The notes: a model not told the origin generated them from the sequence alone. A stretch of DNA of 64,000 nucleotides from Magnaporthiopsis rhizophila (GCA_003049465.1 PYSS01000080.1:62001-126000); one strand, 5' to 3'. Numbered from the stretch's first letter, positions 22,752-34,643 are shown. Numbers and translations: made by a program.

Positions 22752-22903
22752 CTGTTGGTAGAGGAGTCGGTACTCTTGTTGAAACGGCACCGAGATCTCC
22801 AAAAAGTGACGAACAAAAGATCGTTGTGATCTAGGGAATGGTCCTGTATTTATGTGCCACTTTTGGAGATCTCCGTGCCGTTTTAACAGATTCCTACCAA
22901 CAG
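22752..22903. repeat. Long imperfect inverted repeat (hairpin)
   Basis: Core stem 22782-22808 pairs with 22858-22884 (AACGGCACCGAGATCTCC against its complement, one mismatch and one bulge), with a loop of about 49 nt. A second block, CTGTTGGTAG at 22752-22761, pairs with 22894-22903. The segment between blocks is about 10-13 nt longer on the left arm. It could be a fold-back element, a small-RNA precursor or a terminator-like RNA structure. It lies about 550 bp beyond the Dicer stop codon. Confidence 0.8.
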
Positions 22904-23327
22904 ATATACCAAAAGGCCACTCATTAGGTACATGGGCAGCAATAAACAACCTCTTTTTTTTTTATAGGAAAAAAAAAAACTGACAAAGGGTTACTTTTTC
23001 GTTGTATCGGTTTTTTTTCCTGGGTTACGTAGGGGAGTGTATGGCGACCTGTGCCCTGTGTTATGGGAAATGGGGAATGGACCTACTTCTTTCTGTTCAG
23101 TTGGCAATACTGTGAAATCAAACCGTGGGATAACCAGATTGAGAGGTTGCTCGACAAGCTCGAGTCTTTTGCTGATAACTGCGCGATGGTGCAATCGTAT
23201 CATTTGTCTTGACAGAATCAAGGGTGAAATGAGGCCGTCGTTGCTCATCACGCCGTCACCAGTTTGATTTGCACTTCATGATTGCTTCGAGGAGATATTG
23301 CCCAGGGGGCGGGTTCGGATTCGAACG

Positions 23328-23330
<3 letters not shown>

Positions 23331-23368
<38 letters not shown>
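23331..23368. repeat. poly(T) tract, 38 nt
   Basis: Uninterrupted T run downstream of the Dicer gene (A run on the transcribed strand). Confidence 0.95.
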
Positions 23369-23455
23369 CTTGCTACCTAGGTTGATCTTTCTGCTCTGCG
23401 CTGCGGAATATCCGAGCGAGATTCGCGCTCCCATCATCCGGATATGAAAGAAATC

Positions 23456-26400
23456 TTACCACGGCAACGCATGATCCTCAGCCTGCTGGACCACCAGCAG
23501 CCGGCGCTCAGCGAGGGTCAAGTCGGCAGCGTCCACGCCGTTGCCATTGCCTTGTCCGTCACCTCCTAAGCCCACGCTGCGAGAGCTGGCACTAACAACG
23601 CTCACATCCTCGGCATGTCCATCACCACCCTGCTCGTGGACATCCCCGACCTCTTCATCATCATCATAATCCTCATCGGCTACGTCGCCATCGTCGTCCT
23701 CGCCAGGTCTGCACTCGCACCCGGTCAGGCAGCGGAACTCGGCCAGGCCCATGTCCTCAAACATGGCGATGGCCTTCTTGGCAACAGCAATCTTGGCGTA
23801 GCGGCCGCTGGCCGCGGTGGCGTGGCAGTGCACGTCGCCGTGGACGAGGCAGGCGGCGACGACCTTTGTGGCGCCCGTGACGACCTTGTCGCCCGACTCG
23901 GTGTCGGCGATCTCGCGCACCAGCAGGCGGTGGTTGGTGCAGCCCAGCTGGTGGACCAGGATGGTGTTGAGGTGCGTGACGGGGTGCTTGGCCGAGTACG
24001 TGTCGTAGGCGGCCATGTCGACGAACCATGGGTGCACGTGTTGCGCCCAAAAGCGTTCGACGGCGCCGTAGTCGTAGCCCGAGTCGACAAAGAGCGCGCC
24101 CACGTAGGCCTCGAGCACGTCGGGCAGGCACTTGGGCGGGTGCTCCATGTCGACCCAAAAGTTGCGCGCGAACTCGGACGCCGGCCGGCTGCGGTCCGCG
24201 GCCGCCTGCTCGGCGCGGCGCCGGCGCTCGCCCAGCCGGTCGACCCAGTCGGCGATCTGGCTCTGGAGCTGCGCCCTGAGGCAGACGACGTGGCGGTGGA
24301 AGCCGAGCTCGACGGCGAGGCAGCCGTAGAACTGGTTCGACACCATGGCCATCTTGTGCTCCGTCAGCCACTGCGGGTCGCGGCCGGGGAAGCGCGAGAA
24401 GATGTGGTCGATGCATGCCATGTCGAGCAGCGCGTCGCCCAGGAACTCGAGCCGCTGGTAGTTGGGCACGTTTTCGTATACGCGCGGGTACGACGGGTGC
24501 ATAAAGGCCGACCGCAGCAGCCGCGCGTCCCTGAACTCGTACCCCATCTTCTCCTTGATCAGCCGCGCCAGCTCGGCCTGCAGCGGCGAGGCTGGCGCCG
24601 TCTGCCAGTCGGACTTCACGTACGCCGCGTGGTACTCGGCAAACGACTTCATGGTGTGCGTCTTGCTGCGCGTCAGCACAGTGACCGCCTTGACGGCCAG
24701 GTCGAAGCTGTTGTTGTGCTCCCGCCCCGTCAGGTAGGCCGCCCCGATGAGGGCCTCGCAGACGTCGGCCACCGACTTGTCCCCGAGAGAGTGTGTGGCG
24801 TCCGCCTCGAGCCGCTTTCCCTTGAGCAGAGTCAGGCCCGAGGGGTACCAGGTCCTGCGGTTGAACGACTTGGACCGGATGTATTCCTGCAGGCCCTTGT
24901 CGAGGGCCCCGTTGAGCAGGTTCTTGTTGCAGACGTCCGTCATGCGCTCGACGTGGTACTCGAACTCGTCTCCCACCATCATCGTGTATAGCGCAATCGT
25001 GGTGGCCATCTTGAGGAAGCAGTCGCCCAGGAACTCGAGACGCTCGTAGTTCTTGCCCATGCCGCCTTGAAAGTTAACGGGCTCCTCGCCGGGCTCGTCC
25101 GAATTGTCGCTGTCCTTGGTTACTGCCTCCAGCGCAAGGTCGGGGCGGATGCTCACGCCCAGCATATTGCAACAGTCAAGTGCAATCAAGTTGTTTTCGA
25201 GACGGTAGATGATGGCCGGGAAGTTGTAGGCCATGGAAACCACCTCGACAGGCAGTCGAGAGATTGCCAACGTCTCCAGGACAAGGTAGCAGGTTCGCAG
25301 CGGCACCGTGTTCTCGGCGTCGGCCTGGTCGAGCAGGTTACGACGAAGTGAGACCAGATCAGCCTCGATGACCGGCTGGTCTTTCCGAAGACGTGGCATG
25401 ATGGCATCGCGAGACCTCGACCAAATGCTGACACTGTAGTTCATGATAGTGTGCTCCGCAGTCCGCCAGCACCTGTGGGCTGGTGCTGGGATGTCGTCTA
25501 GGACCATGTCTTGAGGCGTCAAGTCCCGGCGTACCCTGCGCATGAAGAACTTGCGGGACCCATCAAACGGGTCCAGCACGAACTTGCGCTCGAAGAACTC
25601 ATCTGGCTGATCATAGTAGTCGGGTGCGGCGCCGGGGGTCTGGATAGTGCTGACAACTTGCCAGTCAACTAGCCTGTGCGAATCAACCGTTTCCGAGAAT
25701 GCCTCTCCATGACCCCTTGTCGTGGGTGCAAGAAAGTAAGGAAGATCAGCAGCAGTTCCTGCAAAGTCCTTGCTGAAGATATCTCTAAAGATGCAAAGGG
25801 TGAAGCTACTGAGGCCTTGCAATTCCTTTTCGGTCGTCTCCATCGGCGGCAAGGGTATGCACTGGACATCGGAGCGCCGGCCTTTGGCAATGAACAAAGG
25901 GAAGGACGCAATCTGCGGCAGAGGCTTTCTAGTCAGGAGAAGGAGCGGTTTCGAGTCGTGCGGCATGGCCTCTGGGCTGGAAAGGACCAGTGCTGTAGCA
26001 TACAGCTTGGACGGGATCCCAAGGTCAGACCACATCTCGGGCTTCGTCCGCATGTTGTACTCCGCCCTCTTCTTGGAGCTGACGGCGAGCCGAGCGTTTC
26101 GCATCAGTGGAAGGACCTTCTTGAGCGTGGACTTGAAGTGGCTGTCCAAATAGCCTGCCTCGATGAGCGAGATGCACATGGCGTATGCTGCCGAGCACTT
26201 GGCGACCTGTTTCGAGCGATGGATGCCGCCTGTGGCGCACCTCAATGGAGAAGCCTCGGGCAGAAGAACCTCGCCTTGGAATCCACCGTGAACGGGGATG
26301 ACGGTGTACTCCGCCCCGAAGCGCACCCCCTCCACGTTTGTTGGAAGGGTAGCAACATAGTCGCCCAGCACGGTGAGACTATGCTTGTACGTCAGCCTGG

Positions 26401-28535
26401 CGCCAGTCTCAGGAACAACGTAGACTTTCTGGCCTTGGTCTGAGTGCAAGGCCGCGTCCATGTCGACACCGATTCTCTGGAGGATACGGTCCTCGGGAAG
26501 CGCTCCGCAGAACTGGCGCATGATCCTCTCGTCTGCCTGATGCTGGTACCACCTCCTGATGTGCTCTTGATTTCCCATCTCCGTCATTTGAATGAATACA
26601 GAGCCGGCCATGCGCGCACGGCCCCTGGACTGGATGTACTGGATTGTTGTCTTGTGGAGATCGAACCGGATGACGAGGTTGCATCCTGGTATGTCCAGGC
26701 CCTCCTCGGCGATCGATGTTGCGAAGAGGCAGTTGAGCTCCCCGAGGCGGAACGACCAGACTGTCGTCTCCTGCTCTCTACTAGAGGTGGAGGCATGGGA
26801 GTCTGACGGGCCCGAGCCAATCTATCACATTCATTGTCAGTGGCAAGAGATGTGGTCGAGCGAGGAGCCCAGTCAAAGCCATCATGCCCAAACTTACCAG
26901 GAACGCGGCGTTCATGTAGGGGAATCTGGCACGCATGGCAGGTTGCTGGACCAGGTCCGTCAGGAGCACAGCCATATCACGACGCTCAACGAAAACGATG
27001 CACTGCACAGAGGCCCCAGTGTTGAAGTTCTCTTCGAGGATCTCCAGAAGCTTGAGAGTCTTGCTGGAAAGACCGTCATCCTGAGGAGGCCCGAGCGCGT
27101 TGTTCCTGACAATCGAGGCGGCCTCGCGTAGATCGTCGATATGAGTAGTCATGTCGGCTTGCCACTCATAATCCTCGCGTCTGATGTTGCCCTCGGCTCT
27201 GCCCTCTAGATAGCTATCGTCTCGAAATTTGAGCTCCCAGAGCCTGTCAGCGCACCATGGACCCAGCTCTGTGACCGCAATCTTGGCGGTGGAAAAGGCT
27301 TTGCTGAACTGGCTGTGGGTCCCGATCAGAGCCTCCAGTCTCTTGCAAAGTTCGGTGGGTTCCCTGGGATACATATAGGCGTATGGGACATTGCGTTCTT
27401 CGGCCCTGTTGCCGATAGTCTTAAGCAGCTCATCGTCAGCAATGGTGGCAATCTCGCTGTGCAGAAGGCGCTCTAGTTCCGAGGCAGCCTTCGCGATGTT
27501 GGTCGTCTTGGTGTCGAATGGCGAAGCCGTCATGCCCAGCACGCGGGGGCGCATCTCAGGATCCTCCTCTGCAACATAAAAATCCTTGATGATCCTGGCG
27601 TAGGGGTGGTTCTTCTTGGTGTGGTGAGCCTCATCAAAAACGAGCAGGTTGATCTGTTGCATCTTGATGTAGCCTCGAGCAAGGCACATGTACGTGATGT
27701 CAGCCGTGCACACGACCACCATGTTATCGTTCCTGAGCTTTGTCCAGAAGCTATCGTCATGCCAGACACTGGCGATCGAATCTCCATGGATGCCGATGAT
27801 GCGGAAATCGAGGTTGGCGTTGAGCTGCTTTGTCTGCTGCCAGACAAGGGTGACCTTGTCGACCTGTGAAGAAGGGTAGGAGAGGCCGATTTAGTATGCT
27901 AACACCTATGAGGGAACGCACGATGAACGAGTGCAGAAAGCGCCGAAGTGGCCTACCAAGAAGAATGTGATCCTGCTCTCTTTGCCCTGAGAGCGTGATT
28001 CTAGCTCCTTCTCGACGATGTGTCGGATGAGCAGGATGGAGATCAGAGTTTTGCCAGTGCCAGTGTCAAGGACAGCAATCGTGTTTTTCTTCTTGGCCTT
28101 CTCGAACAGCTCGATCTGATACTCTCTGGGTCCCTCGATAACCCTCATGCCCCGAGACTTGGACGGCCGATCATCTGTGGGCTCAGGCGCAAGCGTTGCG
28201 CTGCCTTGCCGGCCGCTTGGCTTTGTATTGTTCGAGGCCTGGGAAAGGCGGACTTTGTTGCTCTCGACCCAGGCCCCGAAGATGGCATTATCGGCTCGCT
28301 TTCTCTCGGATATTTTCCGGGGCTTGGAAGGCGCGTTGGCAACCAGCTCGGTTCCGCCGTAGAGACGATCGTCGTCGTCTTCGTCTTCGTCCCCGCTGCC
28401 ATCATCGTTGGCATCATCGACATGCGGAATTGCGAGGTCCTGGGCAATGCCAACTTTGGCACTGCCGAGACTCTCTGAGGCGGGCGCTTGATCACCTGCG
28501 CCAGTCAACGTCAGCGGGCTGAGCGAGGGTGTCAT
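23456..28535 (-). CDS. DCL1: Dicer-like ribonuclease III, DCL-1 type
   Basis: Three exons: 27957-28535, 26898-27863 and 23456-26821. Introns are 93 nt (GTAGGC..TTCACAG) and 76 nt (GTAAGT, CTGAC, GATAG), both phase 0. The product is 1636 residues. An acidic head precedes PREYQIELFEKAK and Walker A GTGKT (159-163). DEAH is at 270-273. Helicase motifs ATSIAEEGLDIP and QSRGRAR open exon 3. A Dicer-dimerisation region follows, then RNase IIIa near 1106 (ERLEFLGD) and RNase IIIb near 1302 (QRLEFLGD). Each has its distant Asp/Glu pair (DVCEALIG, DVLEAYVG), so both sites look active. A dsRBD-like region near 1470-1540 and an acidic tail end the protein. Sequence around the first motif favours DCL-1 over DCL-2. 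Dicers cut dsRNA for quelling and related silencing. It is divergent from TAP42. Confidence 0.95.
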
Positions 28536-29302
28536 GGTGCCGCCGCTGCTGTTGTTCGTCGAAGCAGTGGTCGGCCACTGCGGAAGCCGACAGAGAGATA
28601 GAACGGAAGCAAAATGGTATAGATAGAATTGAGGAATGGCACCGTAAATCGTAGAACGATCGAACTCTCGTTAATGTATGATAATTTTCGGGGTGGTGAG
28701 ACCCTGCCCCAGCAGAGTGGAGGTTTTGGTGAGCAAACGGTAGGCCACTGCCGTTTGGGTGGTTGTTTTGATACGAGCTGCAGCAGAGCCTCAGTGGGCA
28801 AGCAGGTACGCGTAAGGTGGCTGGAAACAAACCGTGTTGCCGTGCTGTCACATCACCGTTCAGATTGATATCTGGGGTGCAAGTACAGCGCTGGCAGGTC
28901 AACTCCCAGAAGGCTCCTGCCAGATATGGAAGTGAGATCTCTCCAAGCTTGTGAGTGAAGCAAAGAATACAGGATGAGCTCATAGGCGCCCTGTCTAGCC
29001 ACCCTAGCCCATAAAACATAAAACCCATCATCTACAGCCAAGCGACACGAGTTACCAAGGGTCAGGCAGGTCAAGCAGGAAGATGTCAAATAGTGACAAG
29101 GGTCTTGGTTTGGGATCGATCGAAAATAGCATTTGACCCACATCATTGAGGTACATCCCGCATGTACCCCCCACCCCAACTAAAGAGCTCCCCTCATGCG
29201 CCATGCACCTCGGTCCGTAGTGGGAAAGCCCAAGTCTAAGACCAACTAAGCTACAACCACATCTAAAAAAAAAAGCGGACAAAAAACGACATCCCCCAAA
29301 AC
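28536..29302. other. Divergent intergenic region between Dicer and TAP42
   Basis: This stretch of 767 bp lies between two outward-facing starts. No repeat, RNA gene or clear TATA box was recognised. Confidence 0.45.
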
Positions 29303-30532
29303 ATGGAGCAGGGAACCAAAACCCTCGCCACCTGGCACCGTGAAGCCGAAGCCAACCGGCTCGCACTGGAAGGCGCGTACGAGGCGAGCAGCCCCGAGCG
29401 GCGCGCGCAGCTCGACGCGGCCATCGAGGCGTACCGACAAGCGCTGTCCCTGATCGACCGAGCGTCCATCTTCAGCCCGAACGAGTCGCTCGAGGACCTG
29501 AGGACGGACCACATCCCCTACATGCTGGTGGAGCACCACCTGGCCGGGCTCGTGCAAAAGGTGCCGACCGAAGGGCCCCAGGCGCGACGTGCCGTGCTGG
29601 AAGAGGCCCGCGCCCGCCACGAGCGGTTCCTGCACCTGCTCGACTCGTACGGCGCCCTGGGCGCGCCGCAGCAGCGGCTGCTGCGCGACTACGACGAGTC
29701 GCCCGCCTCCTTCTCCACCCTCCCCGCCGATCCGGGCCGCCGCCGCGACGCAAAGATCGCCGCGTTCCGCCGCGAAAAGGAGCTGCGCGCCAAGCTCGAG
29801 GCGCTCAAGGCCCGCGCGACGCGGACCAAGCTCAGGGGATCGGCAGCAGCATCAACAGTAACAACAACAGCAACCGCAACATCATCAGAAAGGGACGGTG
29901 ATCAAGACAACGACGGTGGCGGCAACGCGCTACAGGAGGCAGAGGCCGAGGACGCGGCCGAGGAGTGGATCCGGCCCGCGCGTCTGACGCAGCTCGAAAT
30001 GGCGGCTGACGAGGCCTTGCAGGCACTCGAGGCTATCAACCGCGAACAAGAGGTGCTGGCGCAGGCGCCCGAGCCGTTCCTGCCGCTGTCGTCCTCGAGC
30101 ATGGAGGAGGACGAGCGTGAGCGCCGCCGCTGTGCCGACGGCGATGACGACGGGCAGGCGTCGTCCTCGCGCGTCGATCTGCGCTGCCTGCAGTCCATGT
30201 TTGGAAACTCCGGCGGCGGCGGGGGTCCCCTCCTCGACAAGGGCGGGAGGCCGCTGCAGCCCTTCACGATCGTGGGCGACCGCGCCGAGCTGGCCAGGGG
30301 CGTCTTCCGGCCGGGCCACAACCTGCCCACCATGAGCATCGACGAGTACCTCGAGGAGGAGCGCCGGCGCGGCGGCATCATCGAGGGCGGCGGCGAGGCC
30401 AGCGGCGTCGTGCCGGAGCCGGACGAGGACGACATTGAGAAGGCCGATGCCGAGATGTACAAGGCCCGGGCCTGGGACGAATATGTCGAGGCCAACCCGC
30501 GCGGGTCTGGAAACACGTTGAATAGGGGTTGA
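29303..30532 (+). CDS. TAP42: TAP42/alpha4 family regulator of PP2A-type phosphatases
   Basis: 409 residues, one exon, starting MEQGTKTLATWH at the first ATG. The helical N-terminal repeat region is typical of the family (ALSLIDRASIFSPNESLEDLRT, then LLDSYGALG...DESPASFSTLP and RRRDAKIAAFRREKELRAKLE). It is followed by an acidic linker and the C-terminal EYLEEERRRGGIIEGGGE segment. TAP42 binds PP2A-like catalytic subunits and links them to TOR signalling. A Ser/Thr/Ala-rich insertion at about 180-205 and a second low-complexity stretch at 255-290 are lineage-specific. The gene is GC-rich with no frame problems and faces away from the Dicer gene. Confidence 0.93.
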   Translation: MEQGTKTLATWHREAEANRLALEGAYEASSPERRAQLDAAIEAYRQALSLIDRASIFSPNESLEDLRTDHIPYMLVEHHLAGLVQKVPTEGPQARRAVLEEARARHERFLHLLDSYGALGAPQQRLLRDYDESPASFSTLPADPGRRRDAKIAAFRREKELRAKLEALKARATRTKLRGSAAASTVTTTATATSSERDGDQDNDGGGNALQEAEAEDAAEEWIRPARLTQLEMAADEALQALEAINREQEVLAQAPEPFLPLSSSSMEEDERERRRCADGDDDGQASSSRVDLRCLQSMFGNSGGGGGPLLDKGGRPLQPFTIVGDRAELARGVFRPGHNLPTMSIDEYLEEERRRGGIIEGGGEASGVVPEPDEDDIEKADAEMYKARAWDEYVEANPRGSGNTLNRG

Positions 30533-31251
30533 GGAACTCACCTCCTGTGGGCGCGTCTTTGGGATGCCCGGTGTCCCAGTCAGATGAAGAGACGTCAATG
30601 AATATACATGATACCCGTTACTCTATTAGAAGCCCGCGTCAGGTTCAAAGTAGCTAGCCGTTCAGAACGAGAATGACGCACTACTTTGGACACCTCCACT
30701 TTGAGGCCCCTTTGCTGCTGTCTCGCCATGATATCTTGGAGAGCATGCTTCTTGCCGCCCAGTTGAAGCAGTGGCAGCTAGAACCTGGATATCAATAGTC
30801 GGAACCAACGCGCCTGGATACCCAATCACTGCTATCCATTCAGTTTAGAGCGTGTGCACTATCTAATAATCCAAGTGGGCATAAGCGGGCATATTAACCA
30901 AGGAAAGAAAGGGGAGAGAGAGAGTCAAATAAACCCAGCCAGTTGTTTTCTCTCGTATAACAATGTTCGTAATGATGGCTCCACCACTGATAAAAATATA
31001 TAAAAAAAAAAAAGAAGTCCTATAAACTCGAGGAAATGCGCCGTCCCGAGGTCAGTTACCCAATTTCCTATCCAGACCATACCCTAGCTACCGGTAAAGC
31101 ACCAGAAGAAAAGTGATGAAGGCAAGCGCTAGACGTTGCTGAATTTGCAAGTTCTCCCTGCGGATGCCAGCCAGCCAGAGGAGGGGGGGGAGGAAACAGT
31201 AGACAATCAAGGAGAGTAGAAAAGAGAAATCGCGCACCCCGGCTACACCGG
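30533..31251. other. Intergenic region between convergent TAP42 and an unknown gene
   Basis: This stretch of 719 bp has short A runs (about 31004-31014), a GA-rich stretch and a G run near 31183-31190. Nothing else was seen. Confidence 0.4.
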
Positions 31252-33705
31252 TCAGGTCATGGTCCAGTCGGAATCGGAGCTGCTGTCAGCCTCCATGGTA
31301 TCCGTCGCAGAGCCGGTCGGGGTGGCGGTACCGCTGTCAAGCCCGTCCTCTTCGTCGCTGAAACCGAAGATGTACTGCATGTCGCCGTCATCAAGAGAGT
31401 GCAGGTTGGCACCAGTCAGGGGGGACGGGCCGCTAGACCTCGGGGTCTGATTCACAGCGTGAACCACGTGCGGAAGCGTCTGGCTGATCGCCTGGCTGAT
31501 GACCGGCTGGTGGTCTGCGGGGACGGCGTCCCGGGCGTCGTCAAAGTCTAGATCCTCCGAGGCGCCAGGTCCGCCGGTCGAGGGGGCGGCAACCGAGGAG
31601 GGACCCCGGTGGGCCTGGAAGGTCTGCGTCTCGGTGGTGTAGCTTTGAATGTCCATGTCGCCGAAACCGAGATCGCTGACGGTCGAGTTTGTAGTCTCGG
31701 TCCCTACCGTCTGACCCGTGTGGAAGCTGGGCCCCGGTCCAGAGGGCCCGAGACCAGACATGGGCGGCGGGACCTCGTCAAAGTCGTAAACGCCACCGCT
31801 TTCGTCGTTCAGGCCGTCGGCCCAGAGGGGCAGGAACCGCATCTCGTCGTCGTTCAGCCCGAGCAGCATGTGGGACGAGAGATCGAAGTGGAGCTGGGAT
31901 GGCTCATATTTGTCGTCTGAGCCGGCGATCCACATATGTGCGCAGATGCGGCCGTTTACCTCGGTCTCGAGCTGTCTGAACAGACGGGTGATGTCGAAGT
32001 ACTCGGGCACGTAGTCGCGAATTCCGAAGCCCGAGTCGTTGAGCGCGTCGTTGAGGTTCCTAGCGAGTTTGACGAACTCGAAGTGTTTGACCGACCGGGC
32101 ATATGGAACCGCTGCCCACCTTCTTCCCAGTCGCTTCCAAAAGACGGAGGTCAAGGCCTTTTGGTTGTCATTGAGAGCTTCCCAAACGAACCGAAATCCC
32201 CATGGGCGGCCGGACCCAGGCCTGCCCCAGACATCAGGGATGCCGGTGCGCTGGGACAATGGGGTGAAATGCTTCATATTGTCCGTGTACGAATCGGTAG
32301 CGCTCGTAGGCTCTTCCTCCAGACACCGGGCGTCTTGTACGCGCTCGCGAACAAACCCGAGCAAGGCTTCTTTCAGGGCTCCGCAGGCATCCAGGATGGC
32401 TCGGATGCCATGCGTCTTCTCCTCCACCTCGGGCCCGGTTCCCACCGATCTCGTTGCCTTGGCCTCGAGCAGCTTGAACTTGCGCCACTCGTCGAGGTCG
32501 AGCCAGTCGAAAACCTGGTCCGACAGGAGGCGCGCGACAGTTCCGAGAACGCGGTCGGCAAGAGCCCGGCCTCCATGCTCGATGGCCGTCTGAATCGCAT
32601 CGTTATTGATGTCGCGTAGTGGACGGCCGAAGACGGACGACAGGTGACCCCCGCGTCGCCGAGATGAGGAGCTCTCGATTTGCAGCGCATGCTCGCTCGC
32701 AAGAATCCGGTAGGCGGCGCGGGTGACTTCGGGGATCTTGACGCTGTACCCGACGATGATGGCGTCCTCGGCGAGGATCTCGATGATGGCGCTGTTCTTT
32801 CTGGTAAGAAACCAGGTGCGTATGTCATTACGCAGCCATGTGCTCTGGTCCGAGTAGTTCAACTCAAACAGCTTGGCAAGGCCAGCGATGGTAAAGACAC
32901 GGGGAGCCGAGTCGAGGATCAGCTCACCACCGCCTGGCCTTCCCGCGGCTCCCAGGATCCTCCTCAACAGCCGGACAACGTTGGCGGTGTGGCGAATCTC
33001 GCAATAGTCCTCCATGGCGTCGCGGAATGGAGACCCTGAGTCCGGATCATCATCCCAGAGGCAGCGACGTAACTCCTGGGGCTCCCAGGAGACATCAGGG
33101 GTGGAGATGCGTGGCGAATGATGTCTCAAGGCACACTCGCAACTGTCATCGTGTCCTAATACGAGTGCCTTGTCGGTCTGGGGTGGCACAGAGGCGGTTC
33201 TATACCAGCGCATAACGCCCCTAGACAGGATGAGGGTTTCAAGGTGGGACGAGTGCAAGTCCTCATCGCTGGAGGGCCCGATGTCGAGTATGTACTCGAT
33301 GCCGTCAGGAATCGGCTCCTTGGCCATAAGACGCGCGCGGATCCTGGCCTGGTACTTGCCGTCATCTAACAGGCGAGGAAACAAGTCGAACCCACAGTTG
33401 CGCAAGGTGCTCGAGGGGAAGCGGAGCCGGTAGGAAAACGGATACTTTCCGCCACTGCAAGTCCTATTTGGTTTGTGCAGGGGGATGTCGAGCAGGATCA
33501 GGACGTCGCCTTCGTGCATGTCGCTGATGGCCGTCTGGACATACTTTACGTCCATGGCGTGGATAGCCATGAAGTTGGAGTCGTCCCGGCGCTGATTCCC
33601 CTTTGGGAGCATGAAGTTGACTGCCATGTCGATGCGGGTGTTGGGTGACATTAGAGGGCTCTGCGACCCAGCTGGGCCGACGGGCAAAGGGCCGGCGTCG
33701 GACAT
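31252..33705 (-). CDS. Uncharacterised 817-residue protein
   Basis: One exon, starting MSDAGPLPVG. I do not recognise the family. The first ~650 residues look globular, with alternating hydrophobic segments (HEGDVLILLDIPLHKPNRTC, RVFTIAGLAKLFELNYSD). The latter stretch reads like a BTB-adjacent or helical region of many uncharacterised Sordariomycete proteins, but no motif is decisive. A C-terminal ~170 residues are acidic and Ser/Thr/Gly-rich (DDGDMQYIFGFSDEEDGLD ... DSSSDSDW) and probably disordered. There is no signal peptide or membrane segment. An F-box- or BTB-like adaptor role is possible but only a guess. Codon use resembles its neighbours and the frame is clean over 2.4 kb. Confidence 0.8.
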   Translation of the reverse strand: MSDAGPLPVGPAGSQSPLMSPNTRIDMAVNFMLPKGNQRRDDSNFMAIHAMDVKYVQTAISDMHEGDVLILLDIPLHKPNRTCSGGKYPFSYRLRFPSSTLRNCGFDLFPRLLDDGKYQARIRARLMAKEPIPDGIEYILDIGPSSDEDLHSSHLETLILSRGVMRWYRTASVPPQTDKALVLGHDDSCECALRHHSPRISTPDVSWEPQELRRCLWDDDPDSGSPFRDAMEDYCEIRHTANVVRLLRRILGAAGRPGGGELILDSAPRVFTIAGLAKLFELNYSDQSTWLRNDIRTWFLTRKNSAIIEILAEDAIIVGYSVKIPEVTRAAYRILASEHALQIESSSSRRRGGHLSSVFGRPLRDINNDAIQTAIEHGGRALADRVLGTVARLLSDQVFDWLDLDEWRKFKLLEAKATRSVGTGPEVEEKTHGIRAILDACGALKEALLGFVRERVQDARCLEEEPTSATDSYTDNMKHFTPLSQRTGIPDVWGRPGSGRPWGFRFVWEALNDNQKALTSVFWKRLGRRWAAVPYARSVKHFEFVKLARNLNDALNDSGFGIRDYVPEYFDITRLFRQLETEVNGRICAHMWIAGSDDKYEPSQLHFDLSSHMLLGLNDDEMRFLPLWADGLNDESGGVYDFDEVPPPMSGLGPSGPGPSFHTGQTVGTETTNSTVSDLGFGDMDIQSYTTETQTFQAHRGPSSVAAPSTGGPGASEDLDFDDARDAVPADHQPVISQAISQTLPHVVHAVNQTPRSSGPSPLTGANLHSLDDGDMQYIFGFSDEEDGLDSGTATPTGSATDTMEADSSSDSDWTMT

Positions 33706-33918
33706 GGTGGTTTCAGGGCCTGGCGACAGGTTTGCCGTTTATCAGGTACCTACTCGGCCTGTGTCGCTCTCTCGGCGCTGGGATGCAATGCGCCGTTGGG
33801 AGTTGACGGCGAGGCAAAACGACGATGCTCGCGAGATTTTGTGAGCGAGAAGCATGGATGGGATGGTGTGGCTGCCTAGCGCCAGATCTCCAGAGCTCCC
33901 AGCTTGGGTAGTGCGGGT

Positions 33919-33944
33919 GGGCAGGCAGGCAGGCAGGCAGGCAG
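33919..33944. repeat. GGCA tetranucleotide microsatellite
   Basis: Six tandem copies of GGCA (CAGG). Confidence 0.85.
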
Positions 33945-34606
33945 GAAAGGCAGCAAAGCCTGACTGCAGTCAGAATGGATGTCAGACAAAGCTGTGCAGC
34001 CAGGCAACGCCGTGTGGCAACTCAGGGCGGCCAACGTCGGGTGGATTTGATTGGCTGTCGACATGTCTGGAAATGCACCTCCAGCTCTCTGGAAACCACC
34101 CGTCTACTGTACCAGTCGCAGCTGCCATTTTCTCTTTCTTTGGCAATGGAAAACATGGAAGACCCGCTGCCTCGGTTCTTTCCAAAGTTCTAGCGCCTTG
34201 TTTGACGTCTACCAACGGCGGCACGCTTCTATTTATGATCCCAACGCTCAGATATGGGGGTGGGGCTTCAGCGCGACAGGCGGGAGGTTCCACTTGGAAT
34301 ACATCGGCCCGCTCGAAGGCGCCAAAGACAAGCTCAGCATACCTTTATGCACTGACAGAGCGGAGGCCGGCAAAGATAAAGTTGTGCATTGGCGGGCGGC
34401 CGTGCTGGGTGATATGCCCCTCCGAGCGTTGCATGAAATTTCGTCATTCGTCCGAACTGGCCGAAAGACGCGAGATCGTTTATTGAAACAGCGTTCTTAG
34501 CGCCCGGCTCGTTCATCCGCGCATGTCCCCCGGAGATATTTATGGGTTCACCGCCTAATTCGGCCAGTGAAACTCTGACTTGGGACCGAAGAACTGCCGT
34601 TTCTTT

Positions 34607-34611
<5 letters not shown>

Positions 34612-34643
<32 letters not shown>

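Larger units (their letters stand above)
22311..23455. other. Intergenic region between two convergent genes, with hairpin and poly(T)
   Basis: This stretch of 1.1 kb lies between the stop of the Ser-rich gene and the stop of the Dicer gene. It contains the inverted repeat annotated separately and a 38-nt T tract (23331-23368). No protein-coding signal was seen. Confidence 0.5.

Noticed and set aside
23305..23330. GGTTCGGATTCGAAC reminiscent of a tRNA T-arm
   Set aside because: The flanks do not form a T-stem or cloverleaf on either strand.
23615..24991. 458-residue plus-strand frame opposite the Dicer C-terminal half
   Set aside because: It is a GC-driven antisense shadow of a gene with intact RNase III motifs. 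It has no family resemblance.
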